Assembly: GCF_902859745.1 (NCBI RefSeq)
Contig: NZ_CADIJW010000038.1
Coordinates: 1 to 54,894 of the forward strand
DNA from: Achromobacter dolens
Lineage (GTDB): Bacteria; Pseudomonadota; Gammaproteobacteria; Burkholderiales; Burkholderiaceae_B
Direction: 5' to 3'
DNA length: 54,894 nucleotides
Shown: piece after piece, positions 37,560 to 49,666 of the stretch
Position numbering within the stretch: the stretch's first letter is position 1
Layout: every line of letters begins with the position of its first letter
Notes under the pieces: model-generated
The model's database searches: none
What the model was told of the DNA's origin: nothing
What the model saw: the letters and a program-made list of their open reading frames with translations, nothing else
Translations under genes and position numbers: made by a program

Positions 37560-38990
37560 TCATGCGATGTCGTGTCCGCGCAGGGTCGGGTGGGGCGCAG
37601 GCGTGTGCCCGCGGCGGGCGAACACGTAATAGAGCAGGCCTGGCACGATCAGCCCGATGATCCACGAGATGTCCACGCCGCCCAGGCGCGCGACCATCGG
37701 ACCGGTGTAGAGCCTGGTCGAGATGAAGGGCATCTGCACCAGCACGCCCGCCACGTAGACCAGGATGCCGGGCCAGTTCCAGCGCCCGTAGCGGCCATCG
37801 GGATCCGACAGCGCGGCGACGTCGTAGCGCTCGCGGTTGATGAAATAGTAGTCAACCAGGTTGACGGCGCTCCAGGGCGTGAAGAAGGCCAGCAGGAACA
37901 GGATGAACGATTTGAACGCGTTCAGGAACGAATGCTGCCCCACCAGCGCCACACAGGTGGCCGCGCCGACGATCAACAGCACGAACACCAGCCGCTGGCG
38001 TCGCGAGATCTCCACATGGCCGCGAAAGCCGCTGATGATGGTGGCGATGCACATGAAGCTGCCGTAAGAGTTCAGCGTCGAGATGGTGACCTTGCCGAAG
38101 GCGATGCTGAAGTACAACAGCGCAGCGGTGGCGCCGGCGCCGCCCAGTCCGACGATGTAGGCCACTTCGCGGCCGGCGAACTGGCCCGCCGCCATGGCCG
38201 CCGCCAGCACGCCGAGCGTCATCGCGATCTGCGCGCCCGCGACCGAACCCAGGCCCACCGCCAGGAAGGTCCTGGACGACGAGGTGCGGCTGGGCAGGTA
38301 GCGCGAGTAATCCGCCACGTAGGGGCCATAGGCGATCTGCCACGAGGCCGCCAGCGACACCGCCAGCAGGAACGAGGTCCAGTTGAAATGGCGGATCTGC
38401 AGCAACTGGCCCACGTCGCCCAGCGTCATCACACGGCTGAACAGGTAGACGAACGCGATCAGCCCCAGCACGCTGGCCACGCGCCCGATCATGTGGATCG
38501 TGCGGTAACCGAACACCGTGACCAGCACGATGACGGCGGCGAACAGCAGGATGCCTGCGCTGTCGCTGACGCCCAGCAACTGGCCGATGGCCTGCCCCGA
38601 CAGCACGGCGCCTGTAGCCGTGAACCCCAGATACATCAGGCACACCAGCACGATCGGGATGGCCGCGCCGTAGACGCCGAACTGCACGCGGCTGGAGATC
38701 ATCTGCGGCAGGCCCAGCCTGGGCCCCTGGGCCGCGTGCAGCGCCATGACGGCGCCGCCGAAGACCTGGCCGATGAACAGCCCGACCAGCGACCAGAACA
38801 CGTCCCCGCCTAGCACTACCGCCAGCGCGCCGGTGACGATGGCGGTGATCTGCAGATTGGCGCCCAGCCACAGCGTGAACTGACTGTAGAGCCTGCCATG
38901 GCGTTCGGCCTCCGGAATGAAGTCGATCGAGCGCCGCTCGATCAGCGCTCCGTCGTGCGCCCCATTGCGCGCCTCGCTGTCCTGCTCCAT
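37560..38990 (-). CDS. NCS1-family permease in the hut operon
   Basis: A 476-residue transporter of the nucleobase-cation symporter 1 family (cytosine/purine/allantoin type) with about 12 membrane helices. Family features include the N-terminal TLWLGANLQITAIVTGAL, QFGVYGAAIPIVL and FTPWSAVNLVDYYFINRERYD. AGGAGA precedes the ATG. It lies between hutU and hutH with gaps of 66 and 29 bases, so it is part of the operon. The likely cargo is histidine, urocanate or a related imidazole, as inferred from position; cytosine transport is less likely here. Confidence 0.88.
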   Translation of the reverse strand: MEQDSEARNGAHDGALIERRSIDFIPEAERHGRLYSQFTLWLGANLQITAIVTGALAVVLGGDVFWSLVGLFIGQVFGGAVMALHAAQGPRLGLPQMISSRVQFGVYGAAIPIVLVCLMYLGFTATGAVLSGQAIGQLLGVSDSAGILLFAAVIVLVTVFGYRTIHMIGRVASVLGLIAFVYLFSRVMTLGDVGQLLQIRHFNWTSFLLAVSLAASWQIAYGPYVADYSRYLPSRTSSSRTFLAVGLGSVAGAQIAMTLGVLAAAMAAGQFAGREVAYIVGLGGAGATAALLYFSIAFGKVTISTLNSYGSFMCIATIISGFRGHVEISRRQRLVFVLLIVGAATCVALVGQHSFLNAFKSFILFLLAFFTPWSAVNLVDYYFINRERYDVAALSDPDGRYGRWNWPGILVYVAGVLVQMPFISTRLYTGPMVARLGGVDISWIIGLIVPGLLYYVFARRGHTPAPHPTLRGHDIA

Positions 38991-39056
38991 GCGTTGTCTC
39001 CTGGCGGGCGCCGCGCGGCGGAGCCCGGTTGTGGTGCCGTGGCCGCCGGCCCCGGA

Positions 39057-40748
<1,692 letters not shown>

Positions 40749-40802
40749 GATCGATGGCGCGGCGCGATGCGCGGCCTGCTGACGGAATCATAGGACGCCT
40801 AT

Positions 40803-40818
40803 GCTTGTATATACAAGC
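40803..40818. promoter_or_regulatory. Probable HutC operator (16-base perfect palindrome)
   Basis: gcttgtatatacaagc is a perfect palindrome 55 bases upstream of hutU. HutC operators in Pseudomonas and enterics have the form CTTGTAT-rich/ATACAAG, which this matches. It probably binds the HutC repressor encoded two genes upstream, releasing it when urocanate accumulates. Confidence 0.85.
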
Positions 40819-40888
40819 TGGCCGGACCCGGTTACCGATCAGGGATTTCCCGTACGACGCCGCGCTCGGCGGGCGTCGCACCCCGGCA

Positions 40889-41491
40889 TCAGCCCTGGCG
40901 CGGCTGCAGCTCGATCAGGCAGGCGTCCAGCACCGTGGCCGATTCCAGGCGGTATTCGGCCAGCCCTTCCGCGCTCTCCAGGTGCAGGCAGTCGTAGCGC
41001 GCCGGCGCCGGCAGCACATGGCCGTCGCGCCGCGCCGTGAGCGCGTCGCCCGCATTGAACAGCAGCACGGTGGTGGCCGCGCTGTGGAAGGTCCAGTCGC
41101 GCGCGCCGCCAATCCATTGCAGCCGCGCGTGGTGGTGGCGCGGCGAATAGATCAGGTTGAAATCGCGGATGGGGCCGTCCAGCAGGCGGCAATCGACCCG
41201 CGCGTCGCCCGGGAAGGCGTAGGCCTGGCGCGCCCGCAATGGCGCCTGCGCGCGGCCGTCGACGGTCAGCGCGATGCCCGCGCCTTCCAGCACGGTAATG
41301 ACGCGCTGCAACCCATTGAACGCGGAAAAACCGCCGTCCTGGGCCACGTCGGCGATCGACAGGCGCCAGGTGAACGCGGCGCTGCTGCCTCCGGCGTTGC
41401 ACGCCACCTCCTGCGTGGTGCCCCCGCCATTGCGCCATGGCATGCGGGGATAGTCCTGTGCCCGGTACAGGCGCACGTCTGGCGAAGTCAT
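40889..41491 (-). CDS. hutD: HutD family protein
   Basis: A 200-residue cupin-like protein of the HutD/Ves family, with MPWRNGGGTTQEV near the N-terminus, FTWRLSIADVAQDGGFSAFNGLQRVITVLEG, and a central DGPIRDFNLIYSPR region. In Pseudomonas, HutD limits hut expression or binds formiminoglutamate; the mechanism is not settled. The ATG at 41491 overlaps the hutC stop by four bases. The operator palindrome lies 70 bases past its end. Confidence 0.9.
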   Translation of the reverse strand: MTSPDVRLYRAQDYPRMPWRNGGGTTQEVACNAGGSSAAFTWRLSIADVAQDGGFSAFNGLQRVITVLEGAGIALTVDGRAQAPLRARQAYAFPGDARVDCRLLDGPIRDFNLIYSPRHHHARLQWIGGARDWTFHSAATTVLLFNAGDALTARRDGHVLPAPARYDCLHLESAEGLAEYRLESATVLDACLIELQPRQG

Positions 41492-42231
41492 GTGGAGAAT
41501 TTTCCTTCCAGGCGGTGGCGCGAGCCAGGGTGGATCAGGCGCGCCAGGGTGACGGCGCGCTCGCCCGACCAGGTGCGCCGGCGGATCAGCAGGCACGGCT
41601 CGCTGCGCTCGATCTGCAGCAACTGGCATTCGCGTGGTTTGGCGACGATGGCCTCGACCACGTGCTCGCCTTCGGTCAGCGGCGCCACGCGCGTCAGGTA
41701 TTCATAGGGCGTGTGGCGAGTGAAATCCTGCTTGAGGTAGTCGGGCGCCAACCGCACGTTGACGTAGCGGTCTTCGAGCTGGATCGGCACGTCGTCCTCG
41801 AAGTGCACAATGAGCGAATGAAACACCGGCTGGCCTTCGCGGATGTCGAGCGCGGCGGCCTGCTCGCTGCCGGCCGCTTCCTCGAGCAGCCGCACCACGC
41901 GGCTGTGATGGCGATGGCCGCGGGCCACGATCTCGTCGGCGATGTTGTTGACCGCGAACAGCGCCGAGCGCGTCTTGGGCGGGGCCACGAACGTGCCCAC
42001 GCCCTGCATGCGCACCAGCAGGCCCTCGGCCGTCAGCTCGCGCAGCGCGCGATTGATGGTCATGCGGGAATAGCCCAGCTCCTGCACCAGTTCGCTTTCC
42101 GACGGCACGCGGTAATGCGCCGGCCAGGCGCCGCTGCGGATCTGCTGGGCGATCATCTGCTTGAGTTGCGCATAGAGCGGCGCGGGCAGGGCATTGGCCT
42201 GGGCCGGCAGCCGGGGCGGATTGGAAGCCAC
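41488..42231 (-). CDS. hutC: Histidine utilisation repressor
   Basis: A 247-residue GntR regulator of the HutC subfamily. It has an N-terminal winged helix (YRVPSESELVQELGYSRMTINRALRELTAEGLLVRMQGVGTFVA) and a UTRA ligand domain (QPVFHSLIVHFEDDVPIQLEDRYVN, PYEYLTRVAPLTEGEHVVEAI). HutC represses the hut operon and responds to urocanate. It starts the leftward unit, divergent from frmR, and is coupled to hutD. Confidence 0.95.
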   Translation of the reverse strand: MASNPPRLPAQANALPAPLYAQLKQMIAQQIRSGAWPAHYRVPSESELVQELGYSRMTINRALRELTAEGLLVRMQGVGTFVAPPKTRSALFAVNNIADEIVARGHRHHSRVVRLLEEAAGSEQAAALDIREGQPVFHSLIVHFEDDVPIQLEDRYVNVRLAPDYLKQDFTRHTPYEYLTRVAPLTEGEHVVEAIVAKPRECQLLQIERSEPCLLIRRRTWSGERAVTLARLIHPGSRHRLEGKFST

Positions 42232-42330
42232 GGAATATCCTGTGTCGTGCCGTTGGACGAAAACCGATTATAGGGGCCACTAGACATGTACAGACAGGCC
42301 GCCCGCATTGGACGCGGACGCCATGCCTGC

Positions 42331-42350
42331 GTATACTCCCCCCCTGTATC
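42331..42350. promoter_or_regulatory. Probable FrmR operator (C-tract with AT flanks)
   Basis: gtatac-t-ccccccc-t-gtatc: a seven-base C tract with inverted ATAC/GTAT flanks. CsoR/RcnR-family repressors, including FrmR, bind G/C tracts with flanking AT-rich inverted repeats. It ends 15 bases before the frmR GTG, a place suited to autorepression. Confidence 0.75.
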
Positions 42351-42364
42351 TACCGGAGCCCAGT

Positions 42365-43790
<1,426 letters not shown>

Positions 43791-43810
43791 CACCGGCGGA
43801 TGTTCCCGAG

Positions 43811-43837
43811 GGCCCGGCACATGCCGGGCCTTTTTTT
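43811..43837 (+). terminator. Intrinsic terminator after frmA
   Basis: A nine-base perfect stem (ggcccggca/tgccgggcc, 43811-43830) with a two-base centre is followed by seven T (43831-43837). It lies 20 bases after the frmA stop and is the clearest intrinsic terminator in the window. Confidence 0.92.
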
Positions 43838-43927
43838 CCGGCATGACAGATCTGCGACGGCGACAGGACCCTTGCCAACGTGCCTGCTGCGCGGCGCCAA
43901 AGCATCGGCGCGCCGGGCGCCGACGCC

Positions 43928-44974
43928 TCAGCGCGCGCCGCGCAGCCGCATCAGGCTCAGGATCTCGAACAGGATCTGCGCGCCCGCGTGCGCCGTATTG
44001 GCGGTGGCGTCATACGACGGCGCCACTTCCACCAGGTCGCCGCCGACGATGTCCAGGCCCGCCAATCCACGCAGCATGGCCTGGGCCTCGCGCACGGTCA
44101 CGCCGCCGACCTCCGGCGTGCCGGTGCCGGGCGCGAAAGCCGGATCCAGGCAATCGATATCGAACGACACATACACGGGCGCGTCGCCGACCACGGCCCG
44201 CGCCTGGGCGATGATGGCGTCCACTCCCAGGCGCGGAATGTCCTCGGCGTGGATCACCGTCATGCCCGACTCGTACGAGAACTCCCACAGGTACTCGGCC
44301 GAGCCGCGGATGCCGATCTGGATCGTGCGGGTCGGGTCGAGCACGCCTTCCAGCACCGCTTGCCGGAACGGCCCGCCATGATGAAAGCGGCTGCCGTCGA
44401 ACGGACCGCCGGTATCGCAATGCGCATCGAAGTGCACCAGCGCCACCGGCTGCCGCGCCCCCAATGCGCGCAGGATCGGCAGCGTCACGGAATGGTCGCC
44501 GCCCACCGACAGCGGCGTGACGCCGGCCGCCACGATCTTCTCGTAGGTCGCGTGGATGTCCTCGTGCGACTGTTCCAGGCTGTAGCGGCTGCGCATCGGC
44601 ACGTCGCCGATGTCGGCCACGCGCAGCTCGCGCACCGGCGTGCATTTGAGCGCGTGGTTGTACGGCCCGACGCGCTCGATGGCGCGCAGCGCGCGCGGTC
44701 CAAAGCGACAGCCGCTGCGATTGCTGGCCCCCAGGTCCATCGGCACGCCCAGCAGCGCCACCTGCAGATCGCCGAAATCCGGCCGGCTCCAGTCGATCTG
44801 CCGGGCCGGCGCATCCAGCAGTGTCGGCATGCCGGCATAGGGCGCGCTGCGCGTGCCGCTGTCGTCGATGACGTTGGCCGCCACCGCGCGAAAGTGCGGA
44901 TCGTGGATGACGGCTTCGTTGGCGCCGCCGAACCGGGCGCGCAACGCGGCCAGCTTCTCGGGGGTGAAACTCAT
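43928..44974 (-). CDS. Ureohydrolase, agmatinase/guanidino-acid hydrolase type
   Basis: A 348-residue arginase-superfamily enzyme. The dimanganese site is intact: GGDHS, HFDAHCD and SFDIDCLDP, followed by PGTGTPEVGG, which is typical of the agmatinase group. A long N-terminus precedes LLGVPMDLGASNRSGCRFGPRALR. It could be agmatinase (SpeB), guanidinobutyrase or a related guanidino hydrolase; the specificity loop does not decide. Formiminoglutamase is in the same superfamily but fits less well. AGGAG supports the ATG at 44974, which overlaps the symporter stop, so the substrate is probably imported by that symporter. Confidence 0.88.
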   Translation of the reverse strand: MSFTPEKLAALRARFGGANEAVIHDPHFRAVAANVIDDSGTRSAPYAGMPTLLDAPARQIDWSRPDFGDLQVALLGVPMDLGASNRSGCRFGPRALRAIERVGPYNHALKCTPVRELRVADIGDVPMRSRYSLEQSHEDIHATYEKIVAAGVTPLSVGGDHSVTLPILRALGARQPVALVHFDAHCDTGGPFDGSRFHHGGPFRQAVLEGVLDPTRTIQIGIRGSAEYLWEFSYESGMTVIHAEDIPRLGVDAIIAQARAVVGDAPVYVSFDIDCLDPAFAPGTGTPEVGGVTVREAQAMLRGLAGLDIVGGDLVEVAPSYDATANTAHAGAQILFEILSLMRLRGAR

Positions 44975-46371
44975 GGGGTGCTCCTGGAAGATGAATCGCC
45001 GTGGACCGGCGCCGCCGCCTGTCCCATCAGGCTGACGATGATGAAGCTGACGGCGCTGACGGCCAGGCTGGCGTAGATCGGCGTATTGGCCGCCAGGCCG
45101 TCGCGGATCATGAAGCCGATCGCCGTGGCGCAGCCCAGCAGCATGCTGGCGATCGCGCCCGTGGTCGTTCCGCGGCGCCACCAGATGGCACCCAGGATCG
45201 GCACCAGCATGCCGCCGACCAGCAGGTTGTAGGCGCAGGTAAGCGCGTCCAGCACGTCATCGACCACCAGCGCGATGCCGAGCGTGGCCACGCCGACCAG
45301 CAGTGTCATCAGGCGATGGCTGCGCACATGGGTGAAGCCGCGGCCGCCGCGCAAGGCCGGCAGCAGGTCCTCGGCCAACACGGTGGAAGACGCCAGCATC
45401 GCCGCGCTGGCCGTGGACATCATGGCCGCCAGCGCCGCCGCGATCACCAGGCCGCGGATGCCGGCGGGCAGCTCGGCCTGCACGATGGCGGCAAAAGCGT
45501 TGTTGACGTTGTCCAGGTCGGGCAGCAAGACCCTCGCCGTCATGCCGATCAGCGCGCCCACCAGGCCATAGACGATGCAATACAGCCCCGCCGCCGCCCC
45601 CGCCAGCCTCGCCACCCGCTCACTGCGGGCGGTGAAGACGCGTTGCCAGATGTCCTGGCCGATCAGGATGCCGAAGAAATAGATCAGGAAGTACGTCACG
45701 ATGGTGGGCCAGCCGATCGCGGTGGGCTCGAAGCTGGCCGCCGGCAGTTTCGCCACCAGTTGGTCCCAGCCGCCGACCCGCGACAGGCAGATCGGCAGCA
45801 GCACGGCCATCAGGCCGACCGTCTTGATCAGGAACTGCACGATGTCGGTCAGGGTCAGCGACCACATGCCGCCCACCGCCGAATAGACCACCACCACGCC
45901 GCCGCCCACCAGTATCGCCAGCCAGAAGGGCATGTCGAACAGCACCTGCATCACCGTGCCGGTCGCGATCACCGAGGTCGCGGCCAGCATCAGCGCGTAG
46001 GCCATCATCACCAGCGCGCTGACATGCCGGGTGCGCGCGCTGTAGCGGAACTCCAGGATCTGCGTCACGGTGAAGATGCGCAGCTTCAGCAGCGGCCGGG
46101 CCAGGAACACGTTCAGCACGATGATGCCCAGGCCCAGCATGGCGCACAGCCAGAAACCGGAGATGCCATGCACATACCCCAGCCGCACCGTGCCGACGGT
46201 GCTGGCGCCGCCGAGCACCGTGGCCGCCATGGTGCCCATGTAGAAGGCCGGTCCGAGATTGCGGCCCGCCACCAGGAAATCCTCGTGCGTCCTGGCCCGC
46301 CGCATGCCGTACCAGCCCAGTAGCAGCATCGCGGCAAGATAGGCCACGACAACGCCTATGTCGACAAACAT
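44971..46371 (-). CDS. Sodium:solute symporter family transporter
   Basis: A 466-residue SSS-family transporter with about 13 membrane segments. Family features: the N-terminal YLAAMLLLGWYGMRRARTHEDFLVAGRNLGPAFYMGTMAATVLGG stretch, the LEFRYSARTRHVSALVMM core, and VLLPDLDNVNNAFAAIVQAELP later. It is coupled to the ureohydrolase (stop overlapping start) and divergent from a LysR gene, suggesting that it takes up a guanidino compound or polyamine precursor. The cargo is inferred. Confidence 0.88.
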   Translation of the reverse strand: MFVDIGVVVAYLAAMLLLGWYGMRRARTHEDFLVAGRNLGPAFYMGTMAATVLGGASTVGTVRLGYVHGISGFWLCAMLGLGIIVLNVFLARPLLKLRIFTVTQILEFRYSARTRHVSALVMMAYALMLAATSVIATGTVMQVLFDMPFWLAILVGGGVVVVYSAVGGMWSLTLTDIVQFLIKTVGLMAVLLPICLSRVGGWDQLVAKLPAASFEPTAIGWPTIVTYFLIYFFGILIGQDIWQRVFTARSERVARLAGAAAGLYCIVYGLVGALIGMTARVLLPDLDNVNNAFAAIVQAELPAGIRGLVIAAALAAMMSTASAAMLASSTVLAEDLLPALRGGRGFTHVRSHRLMTLLVGVATLGIALVVDDVLDALTCAYNLLVGGMLVPILGAIWWRRGTTTGAIASMLLGCATAIGFMIRDGLAANTPIYASLAVSAVSFIIVSLMGQAAAPVHGDSSSRSTP

Positions 46372-46625
46372 GTCCTTCCCCTTGTCTCGTCGCGCGCAAT
46401 CCGCGCGCTGAATGACCGCCGCCGGCTAAACAACTATTTACGTAGAAGTGAATCCGGAAAAAATCGATTCTCCGGGCTGCCGATTGCCTGTTGGCCGCCG
46501 ACGGCACCGGCGCCAGGTTGAATCGGCAACACCGGTGGAATAATAGGAATCCACTCTTTTTCCATCCATATCTGGTTCGGAAAATTCACATCGATCTTCG
46601 TCAATGTTTTGTCGGTAGTTACCCT

Positions 46626-47543
46626 ATGCTCTCGAACGTCTCCGACCTCGACCTGCGGCTGATCCGCGTCTTCCTGACCATCGTCGACGCTGGCGGCGTG
46701 TCGGCCGCGCAGGCCCTGCTGGGCGTGGGCCAGTCCACCATCAGCAGCCAGCTCGCCACGCTCGAAACCCGGCTTGGCTTCACCCTGTGCGAACGCGGGC
46801 GCGGCGGCTTTCGCCTGACCGCCAAGGGACAGCGTTTCGACAAGCTGGCGCGCCGCGCGCTGGCGTCGCTGGATGACTTCAGCGCGCAGGCGCGCAATAT
46901 GCATCGGCAACTGGTGGGCAACCTGACGCTGGGCCTGATCGGCAACGCCACCATGGCGCAGAACGCGCGCATCGGCCACGCCATCGAGAGATTCCGCCGG
47001 CGCGACGAGGCCGTGCGCCTGTCGGTGCTGATCCGCAGCCCGCGCGAACTCGAAGAGCTGATCCTCAAGGACGAGATGCAGGTCGCCATCGGCTACTTCC
47101 TGCACCGGGTGCCGATGCTGGACTACACCGCGCTGTTCCAGGAACGCCAGATCGCTTACTGTGGCGCCACCCATCCGCTGGCGGCGCGCGCCGGCCGCGT
47201 CACCGAGCAGGATCTGGCCGACGCCGACTGGACCTGGCGCACCTACCCCTTGCCGGAGTCCTCGTTCGCCGGCCGGCCGCGCCACATCACCTCCGAGGCC
47301 GACAACATGGAGGCCGCGCTGATCCTGATCCTGTCGGGCGCGCACCTCGGATACCTGCCCGAGCACTATGCGGCGCCGTACGTGGCCGCCGGCCTGCTGC
47401 ATGCGCTGGACGCCAACGTCTACCACTACGATGTCGAGATCAGCATGGTGGCGAAACGGCGCAGCCACCTGGACGACATCGCCGCGACCTTTCTCGAAGA
47501 CATGCGCGCGGCCCTGCTGGAGGCGCCGGCCCCGCCGCCGTGA
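46626..47543 (+). CDS. LysR-family transcriptional regulator
   Basis: A 305-residue regulator with an N-terminal winged helix-turn-helix ([59 protein letters not shown]) and a periplasmic-binding-like sensor domain. The start at 46626 is chosen because the HTH begins shortly after; an upstream ORF extension is not family-like. It is divergent from the symporter-ureohydrolase operon across 254 bases, the usual layout for a LysR activator of that operon. A CCGGA-N12-TCCGG inverted repeat (46454-46475) lies in the gap. Confidence 0.9.
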   Translation: MLSNVSDLDLRLIRVFLTIVDAGGVSAAQALLGVGQSTISSQLATLETRLGFTLCERGRGGFRLTAKGQRFDKLARRALASLDDFSAQARNMHRQLVGNLTLGLIGNATMAQNARIGHAIERFRRRDEAVRLSVLIRSPRELEELILKDEMQVAIGYFLHRVPMLDYTALFQERQIAYCGATHPLAARAGRVTEQDLADADWTWRTYPLPESSFAGRPRHITSEADNMEAALILILSGAHLGYLPEHYAAPYVAAGLLHALDANVYHYDVEISMVAKRRSHLDDIAATFLEDMRAALLEAPAPPP

Positions 47544-47602
47544 TATACCTGTGCCGCGCGGCGTCCGCACCAGGCACCGCGCGCCGCAGACCAGGAGCCC
47601 GC

Positions 47603-48433
47603 ATGTCCACCACCGCCACCTTGAATTCCGCCGCCGCCGCGACGCGCCGCATGACCGTCCCGGCCTTTCGCGCCCGCAAGCGCGCCGAGCCGCTGGTCAT
47701 GCTCACCGCCTACACCGCGCGCATGGCCGAATTGCTCGATCCCCACTGCGACGCGCTGCTGGTGGGCGACAGCCTGGCGCAGACCATCTATGGGCTGCCG
47801 TCCACCGTGCCCGTCACGCTCGACATGATGATCGCGCACGGCGCCGCCGTCGTGCGCGGCGCGCGCCAGGCGCTGGTGGTGGTCGACATGCCCTTCGGCA
47901 GCTATGAGGAAAGCCCCGAACAGGCTTTCCGCTCGGCCGCCCGCGTCCTCAAGGAAACCGGCGCCAGCGCCGTCAAGCTGGAAGGCGGCCAGGCCATGGC
48001 GCCAGCCATCGCCTGCCTGTCGGCGCGGGGCATTCCCGTCATGGCGCACATCGGCCTCACGCCCCAGGCCGTCAACATTCTCGGTGGCTACGGCGCGCGC
48101 GGCCGCGGCGATGCCGAATACGCCCGCATCGCCGCCGACGCCACGGCCGTGGCCGACGCCGGCGCCTTCGCGGTGGTGATCGAGGGCGTGGTCGAGCCAC
48201 TGGCGCTGGCCATCACCGAAGCCATCGCCTGCCCCACCATCGGCATCGGCGCGTCCGCCGGCTGCGACGGCCAGGTGCTGGTGGTTGACGACATGCTCGG
48301 CATGTTCGACCGCACCGCCCGCTTCGTGAAGCGCTACGACACCCTGTCGGCCCGCATCCAGGATGCCGCCCGCGACTACGCCGCCGACGTGCGCGCGCGC
48401 CGCTTTCCGGACGCGGAGCACCTGTACGGCTGA
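47603..48433 (+). CDS. panB: 3-methyl-2-oxobutanoate hydroxymethyltransferase
   Basis: A 276-residue ketopantoate hydroxymethyltransferase, first step of pantothenate synthesis. Diagnostic motifs: [66 protein letters not shown] and [23 protein letters not shown] precedes the ATG at 47603. No panC lies next to it. Relatives near catabolic genes can be paralogues, so it may not be the only panB of the genome. Confidence 0.92.
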   Translation: MSTTATLNSAAAATRRMTVPAFRARKRAEPLVMLTAYTARMAELLDPHCDALLVGDSLAQTIYGLPSTVPVTLDMMIAHGAAVVRGARQALVVVDMPFGSYEESPEQAFRSAARVLKETGASAVKLEGGQAMAPAIACLSARGIPVMAHIGLTPQAVNILGGYGARGRGDAEYARIAADATAVADAGAFAVVIEGVVEPLALAITEAIACPTIGIGASAGCDGQVLVVDDMLGMFDRTARFVKRYDTLSARIQDAARDYAADVRARRFPDAEHLYG

Positions 48434-48532
48434 TCCCGCGTCGGCCGGGCGGTAAGGCCCAGTCGGCGTTTGTCGCTAGAATCGAGCCATATCCGATTCC
48501 CGCGCCCGCCGCGCGCCCTGCCCTTGCCAACC

Positions 48533-49642
48533 ATGACTCCGCCCCGCCACGACACGCCCCAGTTGCAGGACGCGATCGCCGATGCGATCAGCACCGCCAC
48601 GCGCGGCGCCGGCCGCGTCAACATCCTGGTCGCCGGCAAGACCGGCGTAGGCAAGAGCACGCTCATCAACGCGGTGTTCCGCGGCGACCTGGCCAAGACC
48701 GGCGCCGGCAAGCCGGTCACGCAGACCACGCAGGAATTCTCGCGGCCCGGCCATCCGCTCACCATCATCGACACCCGCGGCCTGGAAGTTGGCGATTACG
48801 CCCGCTCGCGTCAGCAACTGGCCGACCTGATCCGCGAGCGCGCGGCTTCGGAAGACCAGGACCGGCATCTGCATGTGGCCTGGCTGTGCATCCAGGACAG
48901 CAGCCACCGTGTCGAAGATGCCGAGATCGAGCTGTGCGCGCTGCTGGCCGATGCCGGCATACCGGTCATCGGCGTGCTCACCAAGGCGCGCAAGAACAGC
49001 CCCTTCCTGGAACAGGCGCGGGCGCTGCTGCCGCGCGCGCGCCAGGTGGTGGCGGTGCGCGCGCTGCCCGAACGCATCGAGGAACTGGACGCCGACCTGC
49101 CGCCAATGGGGCTGGACGCGCTGATCGAAGCCACCGCCGCGTTCATTCCCGAATCGCAGCAGCGCGCCTACGCCAACGCGCTCTCGACCCGCAACCAGAA
49201 AGCGCTGGAAGTAAAAAAAAAGCGGGCTGAAATAGAGGTCAACGTCGCCGCCGGCCTGGCCGCCTCGGCCGCCGCCGCGCCGATCCCGTTCTCCGACGCC
49301 GTGGCGCTGGTGCCGATTCAGGTCGGCATGATCGCCAAGATCGGCATCACCTTCGGCATGGAACTGAACACCGCCGCCATCAGCACGCTGGTCACGTCCA
49401 CGCTGGGCGCGTCCGCGGCCACGCTGGTCGGGCGCTCGGTGGTGTCGGGCCTGCTGAAGTTCATCCCCGGCGCCGGCAGCGCGATCGGCGGCACCATCGC
49501 CGCCACCACAGCCGGCGCCATCACCAAACTGCTGGGCAACGCCTACATCGCGGTGTTGTACGACTTCTGCCAGAAGCATCCGGGCCAGGATCTCGACATC
49601 CCCATGATCACGCAGGCCCTCAAGCAACGCATGAAACCCTGA
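48533..49642 (+). CDS. GTPase with C-terminal DUF697-like membrane domain
   Basis: A 369-residue protein. The G domain has P-loop GKTGVGKST (residues 35-43), DTRG (G3) and TKAR (G4, with NKxD replaced by TKxx). The C-terminal half, after a charged KKKRAEIEVN segment, has hydrophobic glycine/alanine-rich helices (AAGLAASAAAAPIPFSDAVALVPIQVGMIAKIG) typical of DUF697. The function of such GTPases is largely unknown. The ATG at 48533 was chosen because it places the G domain at the usual distance. It stands 100 bases after panB and 24 bases before the diguanylate-cyclase-like gene. Confidence 0.85.
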   Translation: MTPPRHDTPQLQDAIADAISTATRGAGRVNILVAGKTGVGKSTLINAVFRGDLAKTGAGKPVTQTTQEFSRPGHPLTIIDTRGLEVGDYARSRQQLADLIRERAASEDQDRHLHVAWLCIQDSSHRVEDAEIELCALLADAGIPVIGVLTKARKNSPFLEQARALLPRARQVVAVRALPERIEELDADLPPMGLDALIEATAAFIPESQQRAYANALSTRNQKALEVKKKRAEIEVNVAAGLAASAAAAPIPFSDAVALVPIQVGMIAKIGITFGMELNTAAISTLVTSTLGASAATLVGRSVVSGLLKFIPGAGSAIGGTIAATTAGAITKLLGNAYIAVLYDFCQKHPGQDLDIPMITQALKQRMKP

Positions 49643-49666
49643 GCCTGTTACGCCTGCCCACTCTCA

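Noticed and set aside
42276-42297. Second HutC operator upstream of hutC (gacatgtacag)
   Set aside because: Only partial symmetry and no CTTGT/ACAAG arms; too weak compared with the perfect palindrome at 40803.
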